From positions 27,238,139 to 27,302,138 of the forward strand of contig CM037868.1 of assembly GCA_021292105.1 (NCBI GenBank): a DNA stretch of 64,000 nt. The letters run 5' to 3'. Below the pieces are notes generated by a model. That model made no database searches and had not been told where the DNA came from. It saw only the letters and a list, made by a program, of their open reading frames with translations. The DNA is from Anadara kagoshimensis. Lineage: Eukaryota; Mollusca; Bivalvia; Arcoida; Arcidae. Below are positions 13,541 to 25,246 of the stretch, one piece after another; the first letter of the stretch is position 1, and each line of letters opens with the position of its first letter. The position numbers and the translations under genes were made by a program.

Positions 13541-14331
13541 TGTAACGAACACGTTTTCGTATAGTTTTTACCTTGTCCGGCTTTGATTTTATTTTTCATT
13601 CACGCACTTCCGGTAAAAGTTAAAACACGTGAAAACATTTTGTAAACTTGCAAAACATTCCTTTCGTCTCTATCAGAGCACAGTGTAAGTCAATTTCAGT
13701 GTAATTATTTCATTTTAGATCTGTATTATTGATTTTGTAAGCCCCTTTAATTTGTGCTGCGCGATGACAGCACTTTTAATGTGTTTTATGAACTCTGGCA
13801 TTTCGTCCATTTTCTGTGTATGTGTATGCACATCTGGTTACTCGTTGGGTTGTCATATGTTACTTTTCGTCTTGATGGTATAGACTTGCATCGATGTGTT
13901 TTTGTGTAGTTTAAAGTGATTCTTACATGCTATATGTGCCCAATGTTTACAACTTTTTACGCATATGTGACACACCACTTTATAATCTCAAAAACAGTTA
14001 GGTGTTATTATGCGAGTAAAAATGGAGTCTTCATGAAACTTTGTGTCAACATACTACATATAACTTTGCTCCAGTGTTTTAATTTGCTTGATATGAATTT
14101 CTGAGGCTGCTTTATGAAATATGTGTAGGTTTATTCTCTGTAATTTTGTGTTTGTGTGCTTATAAATTTGCATACTATTCATACATGTGATTTTTTTAAC
14201 AAAGAATTATAATTTTGTTTATTCTTTATTTTGTTGTTTTTCACCATATTGATGATACACATGTATGCTGCGAATACAATAAAGTCATCATGGTTAGCTG
14301 TCTTTATTCTTTCTGTACTTGAGACAGAACA
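13541..14331 (+). repeat. 5' LTR of the BEL/Pao element
   Basis: The 791 bp run from TGTAACGAACACG to GAGACAGAACA and match 20402-21192 almost base for base. The polyadenylation-like AATAAA lies at about 14277, near the 3' end. No obvious TGG-type primer-binding site was seen directly downstream. Confidence 0.93.
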
Positions 14332-14380
14332 GTGAAAAAGCTGAACTATAATCACAACGCACTGTTACATCTTAAAGACC

Positions 14381-16315
14381 ATGGCAACAGATAGTTACGA
14401 GGACAGGATGGATAGAGAACGTCGTATACCTGTCCCAACAGACAAGGGAGAACAACTCTACGAACAACGGAAGGAATCTCTAGTAAAGAAAGTAAAGTCG
14501 TCAAGCTTCATGCTAAATGAAACAATTAAAACTTTCACACATTCTTCACACATTCCATCACTGGTCTGGAAAGCGCCCAAGCAGATTTATACGCAGCTTA
14601 CAAACGCTATGACAAAGATTCTAATGATTATTTAGACTTTTATCGAGGTCAAGAAATCCAGAGGCGAATAATGAAGTAGACTCATATTTTCAAGAAATGG
14701 TACATCTGAAAAAAACAGTATATTGCTTTAATGGACAAGAGTCACATAGAAAGAGAAAACTTTGACATAGCATCGGTCACTAAATCAGCCAGGTCATCAC
14801 GATCAAATAGGGCAAACAAATCAAACATTTCTGAGTCTGTATTAAAGCGTGCCAAAGCTGTCCAGAGAGGGTTAAACTTCAGTTCGTGGAAAAGGAAGCT
14901 GAACTCAAAAAAGAACAATTTAACAAAACACTGCAGTTAGAAATTTTGAATCAAAGGAAGAATGTTGCAGCTGGGGAAGCAGAAGCTTCATATCTTGAGA
15001 TAAACTCTGAATTCAATGAACATGAACAAATACAGCTACCTAAGGAGGAGTTAGGACCTTTCGAAAAAACTCTCATTTTCTTGACAATCTTGAAACATCA
15101 GAAAAACCAATTACGGATGAGCCTTCTGAAACCGCACAGCAAAATAAAGATTGTAATAAACCTGCGTCAGAGACTGAACCCTTTGTGTCTGCTCCTAGAA
15201 CTAACATTGTTTCTTCTGCTCCAAAAGTAGAACAGTCTATACATCACATAAATGTGCCAGTTAACAGTGAACACAATCAAACTAACCCTACAATATCAGA
15301 AATGGATGGAGTTTTCCATCAAAGTAATCCCATGGTTCATGCTTCTGGAGTGGATGATACGTCATTAGGTAACACATTATCATCTGCATATCTCTTAAAA
15401 AAGAATTTACTTTTAGAAACATTTCAACAGAAATTTGACGACAAACCAGATAGATACATTGTATGGAAAAACCAATTTAAGGTCATGGCAATAGATATTA
15501 AATGTACTCCGTTAGAGGAAGTGACTTTATTAAATATAACAAACTGTGTACAAAATGGATCTGAAGCTTTTCGGTTAATTATGAGCGTTAGATCATCTTG
15601 TACTGACAATCCGAAGTTATGTCTTTCTAGCATATGGGAACGTCTTGATCTACGATTTGGCAGCGCGGAGTTATTAGAATCAGCTCTAAAGAGCATACTT
15701 GGCAAACTTCCAAACATGATTGATCGCAAAAAATTGTATGAACTTCATGATGTATTATGTGAAATACAAGCTGTTAAGGGTTTAACAGAGTATGCCACAA
15801 TATTTTCATACTTGGATTCATCTTTAGGAATCAAACCGATTGTGCAAAAGTTACCAAAATTCATTCAAGACAAATGGATCAACAGAGTCGTTGTTTATAA
15901 ACGAGACAATCAAGTACTTTTTCCACCATTCAAAGAATTTGTCAGATTCATTCATGAAATAAGCATTACTCGTAATGATCCAGGTCTCATTTTTGACAGT
16001 CCAATTCAGAACCAAAACAACACTAATACAAGTAGGCCACATAATCTACCGTATAAACCAAGAGCTCAACATTTCGTCTCTGCTCATAAAACCGACATCG
16101 ACCCAAACATTGAAACAAATAGTGCTAAACGAATGTGCTTACTTCACAATAACTCAAAACACAATATTAATCAGTGTCGAACCTTCCAAGGAAAAAGTTT
16201 AAAAGAGCGTAAAACTGTTCTGCGAGATCACGAATTTTGTCTAAGATGTTGCGATACATCGGATCACTTTGCGAAAAATTGCCAAGCGAATATTCAGTGT
16301 AACATATGCAAGTAG
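14381..16315 (+). pseudogene. gag: BEL/Pao gag region, frame-disrupted
   Basis: The first methionine frame at 14381 gives a basic, charged N-terminus and breaks near 14550. The reading continues in pieces (14731-14940, 14886-15230) and becomes long and open from 15185 to 16315. That long part contains a typical retrotransposon gag domain with W(K)NQFKVMA and YATIFSYLD stretches, then a cysteine-histidine knuckle at about 16238-16282 (C-x2-C-x5-H-x4-C) and further cysteines before a TAG at 16313-16315. The same frame stays open after that stop into protease, so a single nonsense change separates gag from pol. Gag would bind and package the element's RNA. The N-terminal frame breaks make a full protein unlikely. 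Confidence 0.85.
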
Positions 16316-17158
16316 ACATCCCATTGTTCTGCTCTTCATGTCGATAATTATGTAGACAAGCGAAATCAAAGTGCTGACAATACCGAGAAGAAGCATGGCG
16401 AGGAGTTACAAGTAAGTGCTCGATGTACTGATATTTGTGGCGTTCCTAACTTTACAGGAAAATCTTGTGCTAGGATAATACCAGTTCGTATTTACTATCC
16501 AAGTGAACCAGAAAATGCAATTAGAACTTATGCAATGTTAGATGATCAGAGCAATCGGACACTCGGTAGAAGCTCTCTTTTTGACAGTCTTGAAGTTTAT
16601 TTACTGCCTATAGAATATACCTTAGAATCATGCTCAGGAAAGTCTGTTAGCTACGGAAAAACAGTCAATGGGTTAATAGTAGAAGGAATTCACGATAAAA
16701 TTCAGCTAAATTTACCACCAATTCTAGAATGTGACAATATACCTGACAATCATGCTGAAATTCTTACGCCTGACATTGCTCTTCATTTTCCTCACATGCA
16801 TGATATTGCGGATCAAATGCTTCCGTATGATAGTTCTATGACAATCACGCTTCTCATAGGCCTCGACCTACCGGAAGCCCACAATGTCTCCGAGCAGAGG
16901 ATAGGCCCACCTAGATCACCTTTTGCACAGAGATCACCTCTCGGGTGGACTATCATCGGTGATGTATGCCTTGCAGGACAACATCATTCTTCCTCAGTCA
17001 CTACAAGTAGTACCTTCATTACTGATAATGGCCGACCTACAAGTATGAAGCCATGTGAACAAGTGGTGCGAGTCAGTAAAACATTTGTAAGCAACAATAA
17101 ATTTCAGTTAACTAACCTGAACGTGTTTGAAACCACGAGTGATGACAACAAACCTTGA
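16316..17158 (+). pseudogene. pol: BEL/Pao protease region (peptidase A17 / DUF1758 type)
   Basis: It is in the same frame as gag. The aspartic-protease-like motif AMLDDQSNRTLG lies at about 16532-16567, as in BEL/Pao proteases. It is followed by a GLDLPEAHNVSEQRIGPPRS-like region and SPFAQRSPLGWTIIGDVC, which are typical of the family. The frame ends at a TGA at 17156-17158 and is open again in the same frame from there into reverse transcriptase, so one nonsense codon interrupts the polyprotein. The usual role is to cut the polyprotein. The active-site aspartate pair is present. Confidence 0.85.
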
Positions 17159-18172
17159 TTATTTATCGAAGATAGAGAGTTTCTCAAAGTCATGGACAAG
17201 GAGTTCGTCTTAGGTGCAGAGGGTAAATGGATTGCCCCTTTACTATTTCGCGAGCCGCACAAACCTATGCCTGACAATTACAAACTCGCTCTTCATCGTG
17301 CCAAATACTTAGACACATTACTCCAAAAAAGTGAAACTAAGAAACAGTATTTTCTAGAATTTATGCAGAAAATCATAGATAACAAACATGCTGAGATTGC
17401 GCAATATCTACCACCCGATAAAAAAAGATGGTATCTCCCACTCTTCGGGGTGTATCACCCCCGGAAACCTCAGCAAATCCGTGGAGTTTTTGACTCTTCA
17501 GCTAAGTACATGAATGTCTCACTCAACGATCAACTACTTCAAGGTCCAGACTTAATAAACAATCTCCTTGGCGTGCTTATTCGATTAAGAAAGAACATGA
17601 TCGGAGTCGTTGCCGACGTCCAACAAATGTTTCATTTATTTCTCGTTCAAGAGAATCAACGTGACTTTTTGAGATTTCTTTGGCACAAAGGAAATTTGTT
17701 AGAAAACCCTCTTATTACTTTTTGTATGATAGTACATGTGTTCGGTAATCGTCCTTCTCCTTCTATTGCAATGTATGGCCTTCGTCGAATAGGAAATTTA
17801 GCAGGTGAAACACATGGTGAAGACGTCAAAGAGTTTATCATCAATGACTTTTATGTAGATGACGGCTTGAAGTCCTGTCCGACAAGTGAAGCTGCCATAA
17901 ACTTAATCAGTAGAACCCAGGAAGCTATGAAACAACATGGAGACTTGCGCTTACACAAGTTTGCGTCGAATAGCAAAGAGGTCATGGATGCATTTGAACC
18001 GGGAGATTTAGCTAAATGTCTTGTTGACATAGACTTTGAAAATGATGTGCCTACACAGAGAAGCTTGGGCTTGATATGGGACTTGAGTTCCGACACTTTC
18101 AAGTTTGGTATTTCTACTGAAGACAAATCTGCAACCCGTCGGGGTATATTATCAGTCGTAAACAGTCTCTAA
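17159..18172 (+). pseudogene. pol: BEL/Pao reverse transcriptase domain
   Basis: The open reading includes the family motif WYLPLFGVYHPRKPQQIRGV, then the VFDSSAKY segment, NDQLLQGPDL, the VADVQQMFHL catalytic-aspartate segment, and YVDD at 17852-17863. The C-terminal part RRGILSVVNSL is the usual join to the RNase H connection. The catalytic aspartates are retained. The frame is lost at the TAA at 18170-18172 by a base-level indel, and the downstream family-like peptide continues in another frame with a further stop. Confidence 0.9.
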
Positions 18173-18927
18173 CGACCCCATGTGATTTATAGCACCAGTT
18201 ACTTTACATGGCAAACTCATCCTTAGTTTCGTCAACATGTGATTGGGATGATCCATTACCAAAGGATTTGCTAAATGAATGGGTCAAATGGAGAAACGCC
18301 CTACCAGATTAAGAAAATCTACGTCTACCTCGTACGATGGTTCCTAATCTTAGTGAGACTGTTCATAAGGAACTATTGATTTACTGTGACGCCTCTGAAT
18401 GCGCTATTGCGGCAGTATGTTACCTACATGTCCGTTATTCTCATGGTTCATCTGCTGTCGGCTTCTTTTTGGGAAAAACAAAACTCACACCAGCAAGTTG
18501 TACTACCATACCTAGACTAGAACTTTCTTCTGCAGTTCTTGCTCTTGAAATATCTCAGATTGTTGTTGACCACTTAAAAATTGAAATTGACAAGATCAAA
18601 TTCTTTTCTGACAGTAAAGTTACGCTTGGATATATTTGTAATGATACAAAACGATTCTATGTTTATGTAGCCAATCGCGTAGCAAAGATTAGGAGTTACA
18701 GCGAACCGTCTCAGTGGCATTACATTCGTTCCGAGAAAAATCCAGCAGATGTAGAAACAAGGAGTATTCAACCTTGTGATCTACAAGGAAGTGCATTGTT
18801 ATGTGGTCCTAGTGTGTATGATTCTCACACCTCTACAGATGCGTCACACTTTCATTTAGTTGCACCAGAAAACGATGTCGAGATACGAACAAATAAGTCT
18901 GATATTCAGGAAGTCATCATTAATTAA
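18171..18927 (+). pseudogene. pol: BEL/Pao RNase H domain
   Basis: The clean open part (18337-18927) has IYCDASECAIAAVCYLH with the first catalytic aspartate. It continues with KTKLTPASCTTIPRLELSSA carrying the glutamate and FFSDSKVTLGYI with the next aspartate. The ending WHYIRSEKNPADVETRS matches the usual NPAD-containing end of the BEL RNase H. The region 18171-18330 is a broken connector with two or more frame changes. A short AT-rich duplication around 18915-18970 (ATTAATTA...) follows the domain and interrupts the lead into integrase. Confidence 0.88.
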
Positions 18928-18959
18928 TTATGGTATTTTAAATAATTAATTAAATCATA

Positions 18960-20181
18960 AATTAATCATGGTATTTGCTCTAGGACATTTGAGAAGTTTT
19001 CTGATTGGAATCGATTAATTGTAGTTCTTGCTACGATCCGTAAATCGATTCAACTACACTTAAGTAGAAAAGGTTCAAAAGAGTTCAAGGTCATGGACAA
19101 AGTGGACAGCTGGTTTCTGAATAGTGGGTTGTAAGAGACTGGTATCGTCTTTAATCTACAAATGTGTCACATGCCGAAAACTTCGAAAACCACCTTAAAC
19201 TCAAAAGATGTCAAACTTACCTGTTGATCGTGTAACAATTGGGCAGCCTCCTTTTACTTCCGTAGGTGTGGACATGTTTGGTCCCTTTGAAATTGTTACA
19301 AGGCGCACCAGAGGAGGTGTAGTTAACAGTAAGCGATGGGGCGCTCTCTTCACTTGCCAAGTCACACGAGCAGTACATATAGAGACAGTTGAAGAAATGT
19401 CTACATCTTCATTCATAAACGCCATGCGACGTTTGCGATTAGTGGATCTGTTTCTTTGTTTCGATCCGACAGAGGAACTAATTTTGTGGGCACGGTGAAC
19501 GAATTGAAACTTAATACAATTAATGTTGAAGACCCACCGATTCAGAATTTTCTAGAAAAGCAACACACTTCTTGGATTTTCAACCCTCCACACTCCTCTC
19601 ACATGGGAGGGGTGTAGGAGAAAATGATAGGAGTAACACGTCGTATTCTAGAAGCGATGCTACTTCAACACAAATCCTGTCTTACTCACGAAGTTCTTTC
19701 TACATTCTTTGCAGAAGTTAGTTATATCATAACTTCTAGACCATTGGTATCAGTGTCAAGTGACCCACAAAATCCAATGATCCTTTCACCATCTTTGCTT
19801 CTCACACAGACAAGTGACATTTCGATCTCTGACATCATAGACTTTGATCATATTGACCGTAATGACCTACTTAGAAAGCAGTGGAAGAGAGTCCAACACC
19901 TTGCAGCAGTATTTTGGAAGCAATATAAAGTAGAGTTTTTAAATACATTACAAAATCGTACTAAATGGAATTCTGTGGAAAGAAATGTAACTATTGGAGA
20001 TGTAGTGCTAGTCAGAGATAAGGAACTCTCACGCAATTGTTGGCCTACAGGAATAGTTACAGAAGTTACACCTAGTTATGATGGTTTAGTGCGAACTGTT
20101 AAAGTCAAGATTGTGATAGATGGTACACCAAAAACCTTTTTGCGTCCAATTAATGAATTGATTATGTTACTTGAAAATTAG
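18960..20181 (+). pseudogene. pol: BEL/Pao integrase core and DUF5641-like C-terminus
   Basis: The zinc-binding lead-in (about 18990-19200) is badly broken; a CVTCRKLRKPP-like piece can be read. The core follows: GVDMFGPF has its aspartate codon at 19271-19273, the SDRGTNFVG aspartate is at 19468-19470 in a different frame, and the glutamate codon is at 19618-19620. Directly before that glutamate, a TAG at 19615-19617 replaces the expected tryptophan. After it comes an open frame to 20181 with RKQWKRVQHLAAVFWKQY and GDVVLVRDKELSRNCWPTGI, the typical C-terminal domain. All three catalytic acidic positions survive, but one frameshift and one stop separate them. Confidence 0.9.
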
Positions 20182-20401
20182 ATTTTATGTTTACAGAGAA
20201 CAGGTGCTTCTCTATACAATGTTTTGTATGTGAATCAGTATAATGTTGTAATTTTAGAGACTTTGAGAATTTGACTTTGAACTTCAATGTTGTAATTACA
20301 TTTTACATTGCAAAACATCAGTTTTGCTATTGAATTATTTTCCAAATTTATGTAAAGATAATTTTCAAATAAGTATGATATTTTCAATATCAGGCGAGGA
20401 G

Positions 20402-21192
20402 TGTAACGGAACACGTTTCCGTATAGTTTTTACCTTGCCCGGTTTTGATTTTAGTTTTCATTCACGCATTTCCGGTAAAAGTTAAAACACGTGAAAACAT
20501 TTTGTAAACTTGCAAAACATTCCTTTCGTCTCTATCAGAGCACAGTGTAAGTCAATTTCAGTGAAATTATTTCATTTTAGATCTGTATTATTGATTTTGT
20601 AAGCCTCTTTAATTTGTGCTGCGCGATGACAGCACTTTTAATGTGTTTTATGAACTCTGGCATTTCGTCCATTTTCTGTGTATGTGTATGCACATCTGGT
20701 TACTCGTTGGGTTGTCATATGTTACTTTTCGTCTTGATGGTATAGACTTGCATCGATGTGTTTTTGTGTAGTTTAAAGTGATTCTTACATGCTATATGTG
20801 CCCAATGTTTACAACTATTTACGCATATGTGACACACCACTTTATAATCTCAAAAACAGTTTAGTGTTATTATGCGAGTAAAAATGGAGTCTTCATGAAA
20901 CTTTGTGTCAACATACTACATATAACTTTGCTCCAGTGTTTTAATTTGCTTGATATAAATTTCTGAGCTGCTTAATAAAATATGTGTAGGTTTATTCTCT
21001 GTAATTTTGTGTTTGTGTGCTTATAAATTTGCATACTATTCATACATGTGATTTTTTTGACAAAGAATTATAATTTTGTTTATTCTTTATTTTGTTGTTT
21101 TTCACCATATTGATGATACACATGTATGCTGCGAATACAATAAAGTCATCATGGTTAGCTGTCTTTATTTTTTCTGTACTTGAGACAGAACA
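20402..21192 (+). repeat. 3' LTR of the BEL/Pao element
   Basis: It is 791 bp, the same length as the 5' copy. Differences include TGTAACGG for TGTAACG-, TTGCCCGG for TTGTCCGG, and CTGAGCTGCTTAAT for CTGAGGCTGCTTTAT. The duplication CGTAG follows directly. Confidence 0.93.
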
Positions 21193-21406
21193 CGTAGTTT
21201 TGCGGAAGTTTTTATCCATAAAATCTAATTCGTTAGTAGGTAGTTGTGTGTAGTAAATAGATGATATTTTTTTCAAAGTAATCAACTGCTTTTCTAACAA
21301 GTAACTGGCTACTAGTAGCTAACTTTTCTTCCACAAGTGACTGGCTACTAGTAGCTAACTTTTCTTCTACAAGTAGCCAGTTACCAGTAGCTAACTTTAC
21401 CTATCT

Positions 21407-21417
21407 ACTAATATACA
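21407..21417. repeat. Right 11-bp target-site duplication of the foldback element
   Basis: ACTAATATACA follows directly on the right terminus CCTATCT and matches 11583-11593 at 10 of 11 positions. Confidence 0.6.
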
Positions 21418-21805
21418 CCTCTGCGGAATCTGCGCAGATAGAAAATGAAAAATAGAAATCTGTAACTGAATAAGACGTAGCAACAATAAGATATATCGTA
21501 AAAACAATACAAAACGAATATAGTATAGAAAAATGCTTGAACAAATACAAAACATACTTCTACTTAAACATATATTCGGACCACCGGATATCTAACTCCC
21601 GCGGCTGAAGACGGACACTTGGGCATGGCAAAATCTAAAAAATGAGATCTAGTGGTGTGGTTGATGTACCTTTATAGAGCTGAACCTTATCATCCTATTT
21701 TTTAAAGTTATTACTTGTATGTTGACTTGGGGCCTTAATATAATAATAAAATGCATTCAAAAAACATGTCCTATGATGCTTGCAAATAAATACTTGACTC
21801 AGGGA
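21418..21805. other. No recognisable feature
   Basis: This is AT-rich unique-looking sequence with no supported open frame or repeat. Confidence 0.5.
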
Positions 21806-22113
21806 TATTGCAAGCCTAGGCTTACCAAGGCCCTCAAAAAGTTTTATGGCCGTCATCAGAGTGTTGTTGATAGTTTGATGTCTCCGTGTCCAGGATATTG
21901 CCCTGGATGTATTTGACGTCCTATAGTTTCACGTTCCTTTCACACGATTTTGATTACACACGTGGTGGGTGTAGCTAGCTAAACAGGAGGTGCTTATCCT
22001 TCCAGAGCACTCGGCCTCACTTCCCTGGTAGAAGTTCACGTGTTAAACCTAAGTTGTCAGTTGCAAAGTTTTTACTTTGCTTCTAGATTGTGATTCGGAC
22101 ATGGATTAGCATG
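21806..22113 (+). repeat. 308-bp inverted repeat, left copy
   Basis: Running from TATTGCAAGCCTAGGCTTA to GATTCGGACATGGATTAG, it is the reverse complement of 25247-25553 with scattered substitutions and small indels. Shared landmarks are AGCTAGCTA(AA)ACAGGAGGTG, CACGTGTTAAACC/CACGTGTCTGACC and TTTTATGGCCGTCA. The family is not recognised. Confidence 0.85.
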
Positions 22114-23381
22114 GTTTTTTTTATTGATTACTTACTGAAACATTTTCAAGTGTTTTAATTAAAGATAGAATAACATTACGTGGGGTTATTTTCAAATATA
22201 GTTTATAAGCTACTTGAATACTATTGTACAATTTTTTTTCGAGTTTCCGCCTAAAGTCTGGAGTTTTATAGCCATTGGTTTGTGTTTACAACATCTGATA
22301 AAATTCATACCCTTCATTTAAAAAAATAATATGTTCTAAATATTAACATACAAAAAGTTTTACATGAATGCCATGATTTGAACTAACAATACACGATTTA
22401 TTTCAACTGTTATATTTTGAAGTATAGAAACTGGACAATTTTACTTTCCAGGGAGCAGGAAAATGCGTCTTGTGACTCATAAAAAAGAAAAATCCGGGAG
22501 ATCATGCCCACGGGCCCCCAAGCAATTCGGGGACTTCGTCCCCTCACACATTAAGCATGCAAATTCATTTATTATTTATTTCTTACTGAGTCTAAAACAC
22601 AGAATAAACACTAAACACGTTTATTTTACGTGAATAACTAACACAAAGTGAATATTATAGAAATTAAAATAGAAAAGGGTCGATGTGCATGTGGACCGTT
22701 AGTGCGATTATATCCTAGAAAACGTATATCAAATGAAAGTTGTACAAAATGACAGGGAAAAAAGAAGTTGTAATAGTGTTTAAGAATTGTTTAGTACCTT
22801 ATTCTCCTTACCAAGTTGCCACATTATTAAAAAATAATAACAATTTATACATCAACATAACACAAGGTATTCATCTTCACGCTATCCAAAACATTGACCC
22901 CCTTTGTTTTTGAGGTAATGCTTGGGTATTGAAAAACATAACATATATTATTCTTTTCTACATACATTCCGCTAAAGAATGGTGTATAAAATGTCTGTTA
23001 TTGTCGTCTCTAAACAAGTGCCGGTGCAAATTGTTATTAATGTAAGGGTTTGTATTCATTAAATCGTTTTCTGTATCGTATACCACGCCGTTTTGGCTGG
23101 GCGGAAATGCAATCAAAAATCATGCGCACACAAAGGGAGATCACAACAAAATTTTATTTAAAAAAATCAAAGTACTGAAGGAACTAACAAACTTCAATAA
23201 AATTTTTAAGTGTAATCAAAACACTGACATTTACACTCCCACCAAAATCATCACAAAAAATTATTTTACCCAAACATTTAGTGTTAAACAATTTTTAACC
23301 ACACAAAATAAAATAAAGAGTCACAAAAAGTGTCACTAACAGGTTCACTAAATAATATCATAATTACTGAGCATCACTTTC
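22114..23381. other. No recognisable gene
   Basis: The region is AT-rich with no supported open frame. A GC-rich patch near 22500-22550 contains a short hairpin-capable GGGGACTTCGTCCCC. No family was recognised. Confidence 0.5.
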
Positions 23382-23560
23382 TACTATAGATACCAATTTG
23401 TGAATATTAGTTCTAACACGGAAGATCGATGATCTCCTATGGCACTTAATTGAATCTTTACTCTCCTGACAAGACCATCGTCATCGGTATTAGCTTCAAC
23501 AACCTTAGCAAGAGACCACTGGTTTCGTGCAGTCGAAATGTCAGCTTCGAATATGGCTGA
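23382..23560 (-). pseudogene. BEL/Pao integrase C-terminal (DUF5641-like) remnant
   Basis: The minus strand reads open as an isolated protein piece containing ARNQWSLAKVVEANTDDDGL followed by VRRVKIQL. This matches the pattern RNxWPxxxVVExxPxxDGLVR found just before the end of BEL/Pao polyproteins. The corresponding part of the complete element in this window (RNCWPTGIVTEVTPSYDGLV) shows the same spacing but differs clearly, so this is a separate, older lineage. Sequence upstream (23560-23640) is too decayed to follow and no LTR was recognised nearby. Confidence 0.7.
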
Positions 23561-24373
23561 TTTTTAATCACTTTAGTCACCTGACTTTCAGTTCAAATTT
23601 TGGTGAACGGAAATGGTAATAGGTCTTGACAATCTAAGTATAGTATTAAATGGGATCGCTATTACTTGAAATGGCCAAATATTTTTAACAATAAATATTT
23701 TTCCCTTTAATGTATCTAAAAAAGAACCAAATATATACAGAAAATTACGAGAAATACGTTTTGAAAGTGGGGGTTACTTCACAGCTGTCGGCCGACATTC
23801 GTGCTTCAGATACAAATTAAAATATTAGGGCAAATGATGGGTCTAATAATTAAACTCTGAAAATATATTCATTTCTGAACACATTCATAAAAAAGACCTG
23901 TCCGAAATCGACGTGGGATGCGATTCTGTCAGTTAAGAAATCAGCAGGTGTTGCTTCTGTTTTGTTTTGTTTTTCGTATGATTATCTCCCTTGTTTACAC
24001 TGTCTCTCGCATGTATGCGAATGCAAATAAAGTGATTTTACGGTTTTATTGTTGATATTCATTTTAATAAAAAAGATAGAAAGAAAGAGAGATAGTGGAA
24101 TGACTATTAACGTAAATCAAAAACATATGCTAAAATGTTCTTAAAATTCCTGGAATTGTCCAAAACTGTAGATCATACACTATTATCTGTTTTATTAGGG
24201 TACAATTTCAACTGTTTCAATTATTTTGCAATATCTTAAGGCAATTAAAATCTATGTAAAAAAATTGGCTTCATTTAATATTTAAATCTTAATCAAATAA
24301 AATTATTTTCCATGGGAAATATTTTTCCAAATTTGATACACAACAGAAAGTTATATAATTTTCTTTTCAGTGG
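23561..24373. other. No recognisable gene
   Basis: The region is AT-rich. The only noted item is GTGGGATGCGATTCTGTCAG at about 23912-23931, which recurs near 26909 with one difference. Confidence 0.45.
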
Positions 24374-24497
24374 TGTCATGTGCTGATTTTGAATTTTTAT
24401 TAAAATAATAAATTCAAAATCAGCACATGACAACTAGTTTCCATGTGCTGATTTTGAATGCATTATTTAAATAAAAATTCAAAATCAGCACATGACA
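24374..24497. repeat. Double hairpin of the CATGTGCTGATTTTGAAT family
   Basis: TGTCATGTGCTGATTTTGAA is followed after a short AT-rich loop by its complement, and the arrangement repeats once more within 124 bp. A related double hairpin is at 36393-36485, so this is a dispersed miniature palindromic repeat. Confidence 0.8.
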
Positions 24498-24875
24498 GTG
24501 GAAAAGGAAGAACTATTGTTTCCACACCCTAAGTTAATAACTAGAAATTAAAATCTCTTGCTATAAGGTGGTCAGGTCAGTTTTACTGGGTGTAACAGTA
24601 TTTTTTCATAGATGAAGTGCTGCTGATAGACTTTTTTGCAGCAAAAGTACTAATGCACAGATGCATTATTAATCTAATTCTGACTGTCTCCAAAATGACA
24701 TGGATCAAGTTCGTGTATCTATTTTCAGTCAAAAGGATGCTTTATATCTTTTGGGTAAGGAGTAGAGTAAAAGTCAAGATTCTTTCACTATCAAACATAT
24801 TTAGAGATGGAGAGGAAACTGTAGAGCCCAAAGAAAAAAAAACAACATTCCACAACAAACTTCCTCAAACAAAAA

Positions 24876-24951
24876 CTGTCCTGAATGAGATTCAAACCCA
24901 TACAGTAAGAGGCCATGTCCCTACCAACATTTCAGACGTTATGTTGGACAG
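24876..24951 (-). repeat. tRNA-like pseudogene or SINE head
   Basis: On the minus strand 76 bases start CTGTCC and end GGACAG, giving a six-pair acceptor-like stem. GGTAGGGACATGGCCTCTTA resembles a D arm and anticodon region, and GGGTTTGAATCTC resembles a B box. The A box is poor. It is probably not a functional tRNA. Confidence 0.35.
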
Positions 24952-25246
24952 GTGCCAGTGTAATGCACAAAAATAATTATGCATTTATTATGTCAAGTTA
25001 GCATTTATTTTTATTAAACTAATGGTAATTTTAATATGCAAGCAAAACATCTTTATTGACATTGTACTGTGTGTTTACCATGTAGTGTTATCTGCAATAA
25101 AAAAAAAACCAAACATAGTCATTACAATATTCAATGTAAGTACTAATGTTTTAGCATAGCATTAATAATATTTAATCTACAAATAAAAAGCCATCTATGA
25201 ATAATCTGAAAACATAATGTTGGCAAATGTATAAATCAAAAACAAA

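Larger units (their letters stand above)
13541..21192 (+). mobile_element. BEL/Pao LTR retrotransposon, complete in layout but decayed
   Basis: The element has two 791-bp LTRs, each starting TGTAACG and ending GAGACAGAACA, and a purine-rich tract GGCGAGGAG before the 3' LTR. Its 5-bp target duplication CGTAG lies at 13536-13540 and 21193-21197. The internal order is gag with zinc knuckle, protease, reverse transcriptase, RNase H, integrase and DUF5641-type tail, which is the BEL/Pao order. The LTRs differ by roughly 15 changes by eye, about 2 percent, so the insertion is fairly recent. At least three in-frame stops and several frame changes make it non-autonomous. Confidence 0.93.
11594..21406. 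mobile_element. Foldback (MULE-like) element, split by the BEL/Pao insertion
   Basis: Both ends read AGATAGGTAAAGTTAGCTA inward. The inverted arms continue for about 280 bp, with the right arm broken by the retrotransposon. The arms also pair across CTACGAACAATTTCTTGTAC on the left and its complement at 13521-13540. Removing the insertion leaves an element of about 2.2 kb. The element is flanked by ACTAATATATA on the left and ACTAATATACA on the right, an 11-bp duplication with one mismatch. Long inverted ends and a 9-11 bp duplication are typical of Mutator-like elements, so that class is an inference. No transposase was found inside, so it would be non-autonomous. Confidence 0.7.

Noticed and set aside
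24876..24951. Functional tRNA gene on the minus strand
   Set aside because: The length and acceptor-like stem fit, but the A box and anticodon arm are poor, so it is listed only as a tRNA-like repeat.
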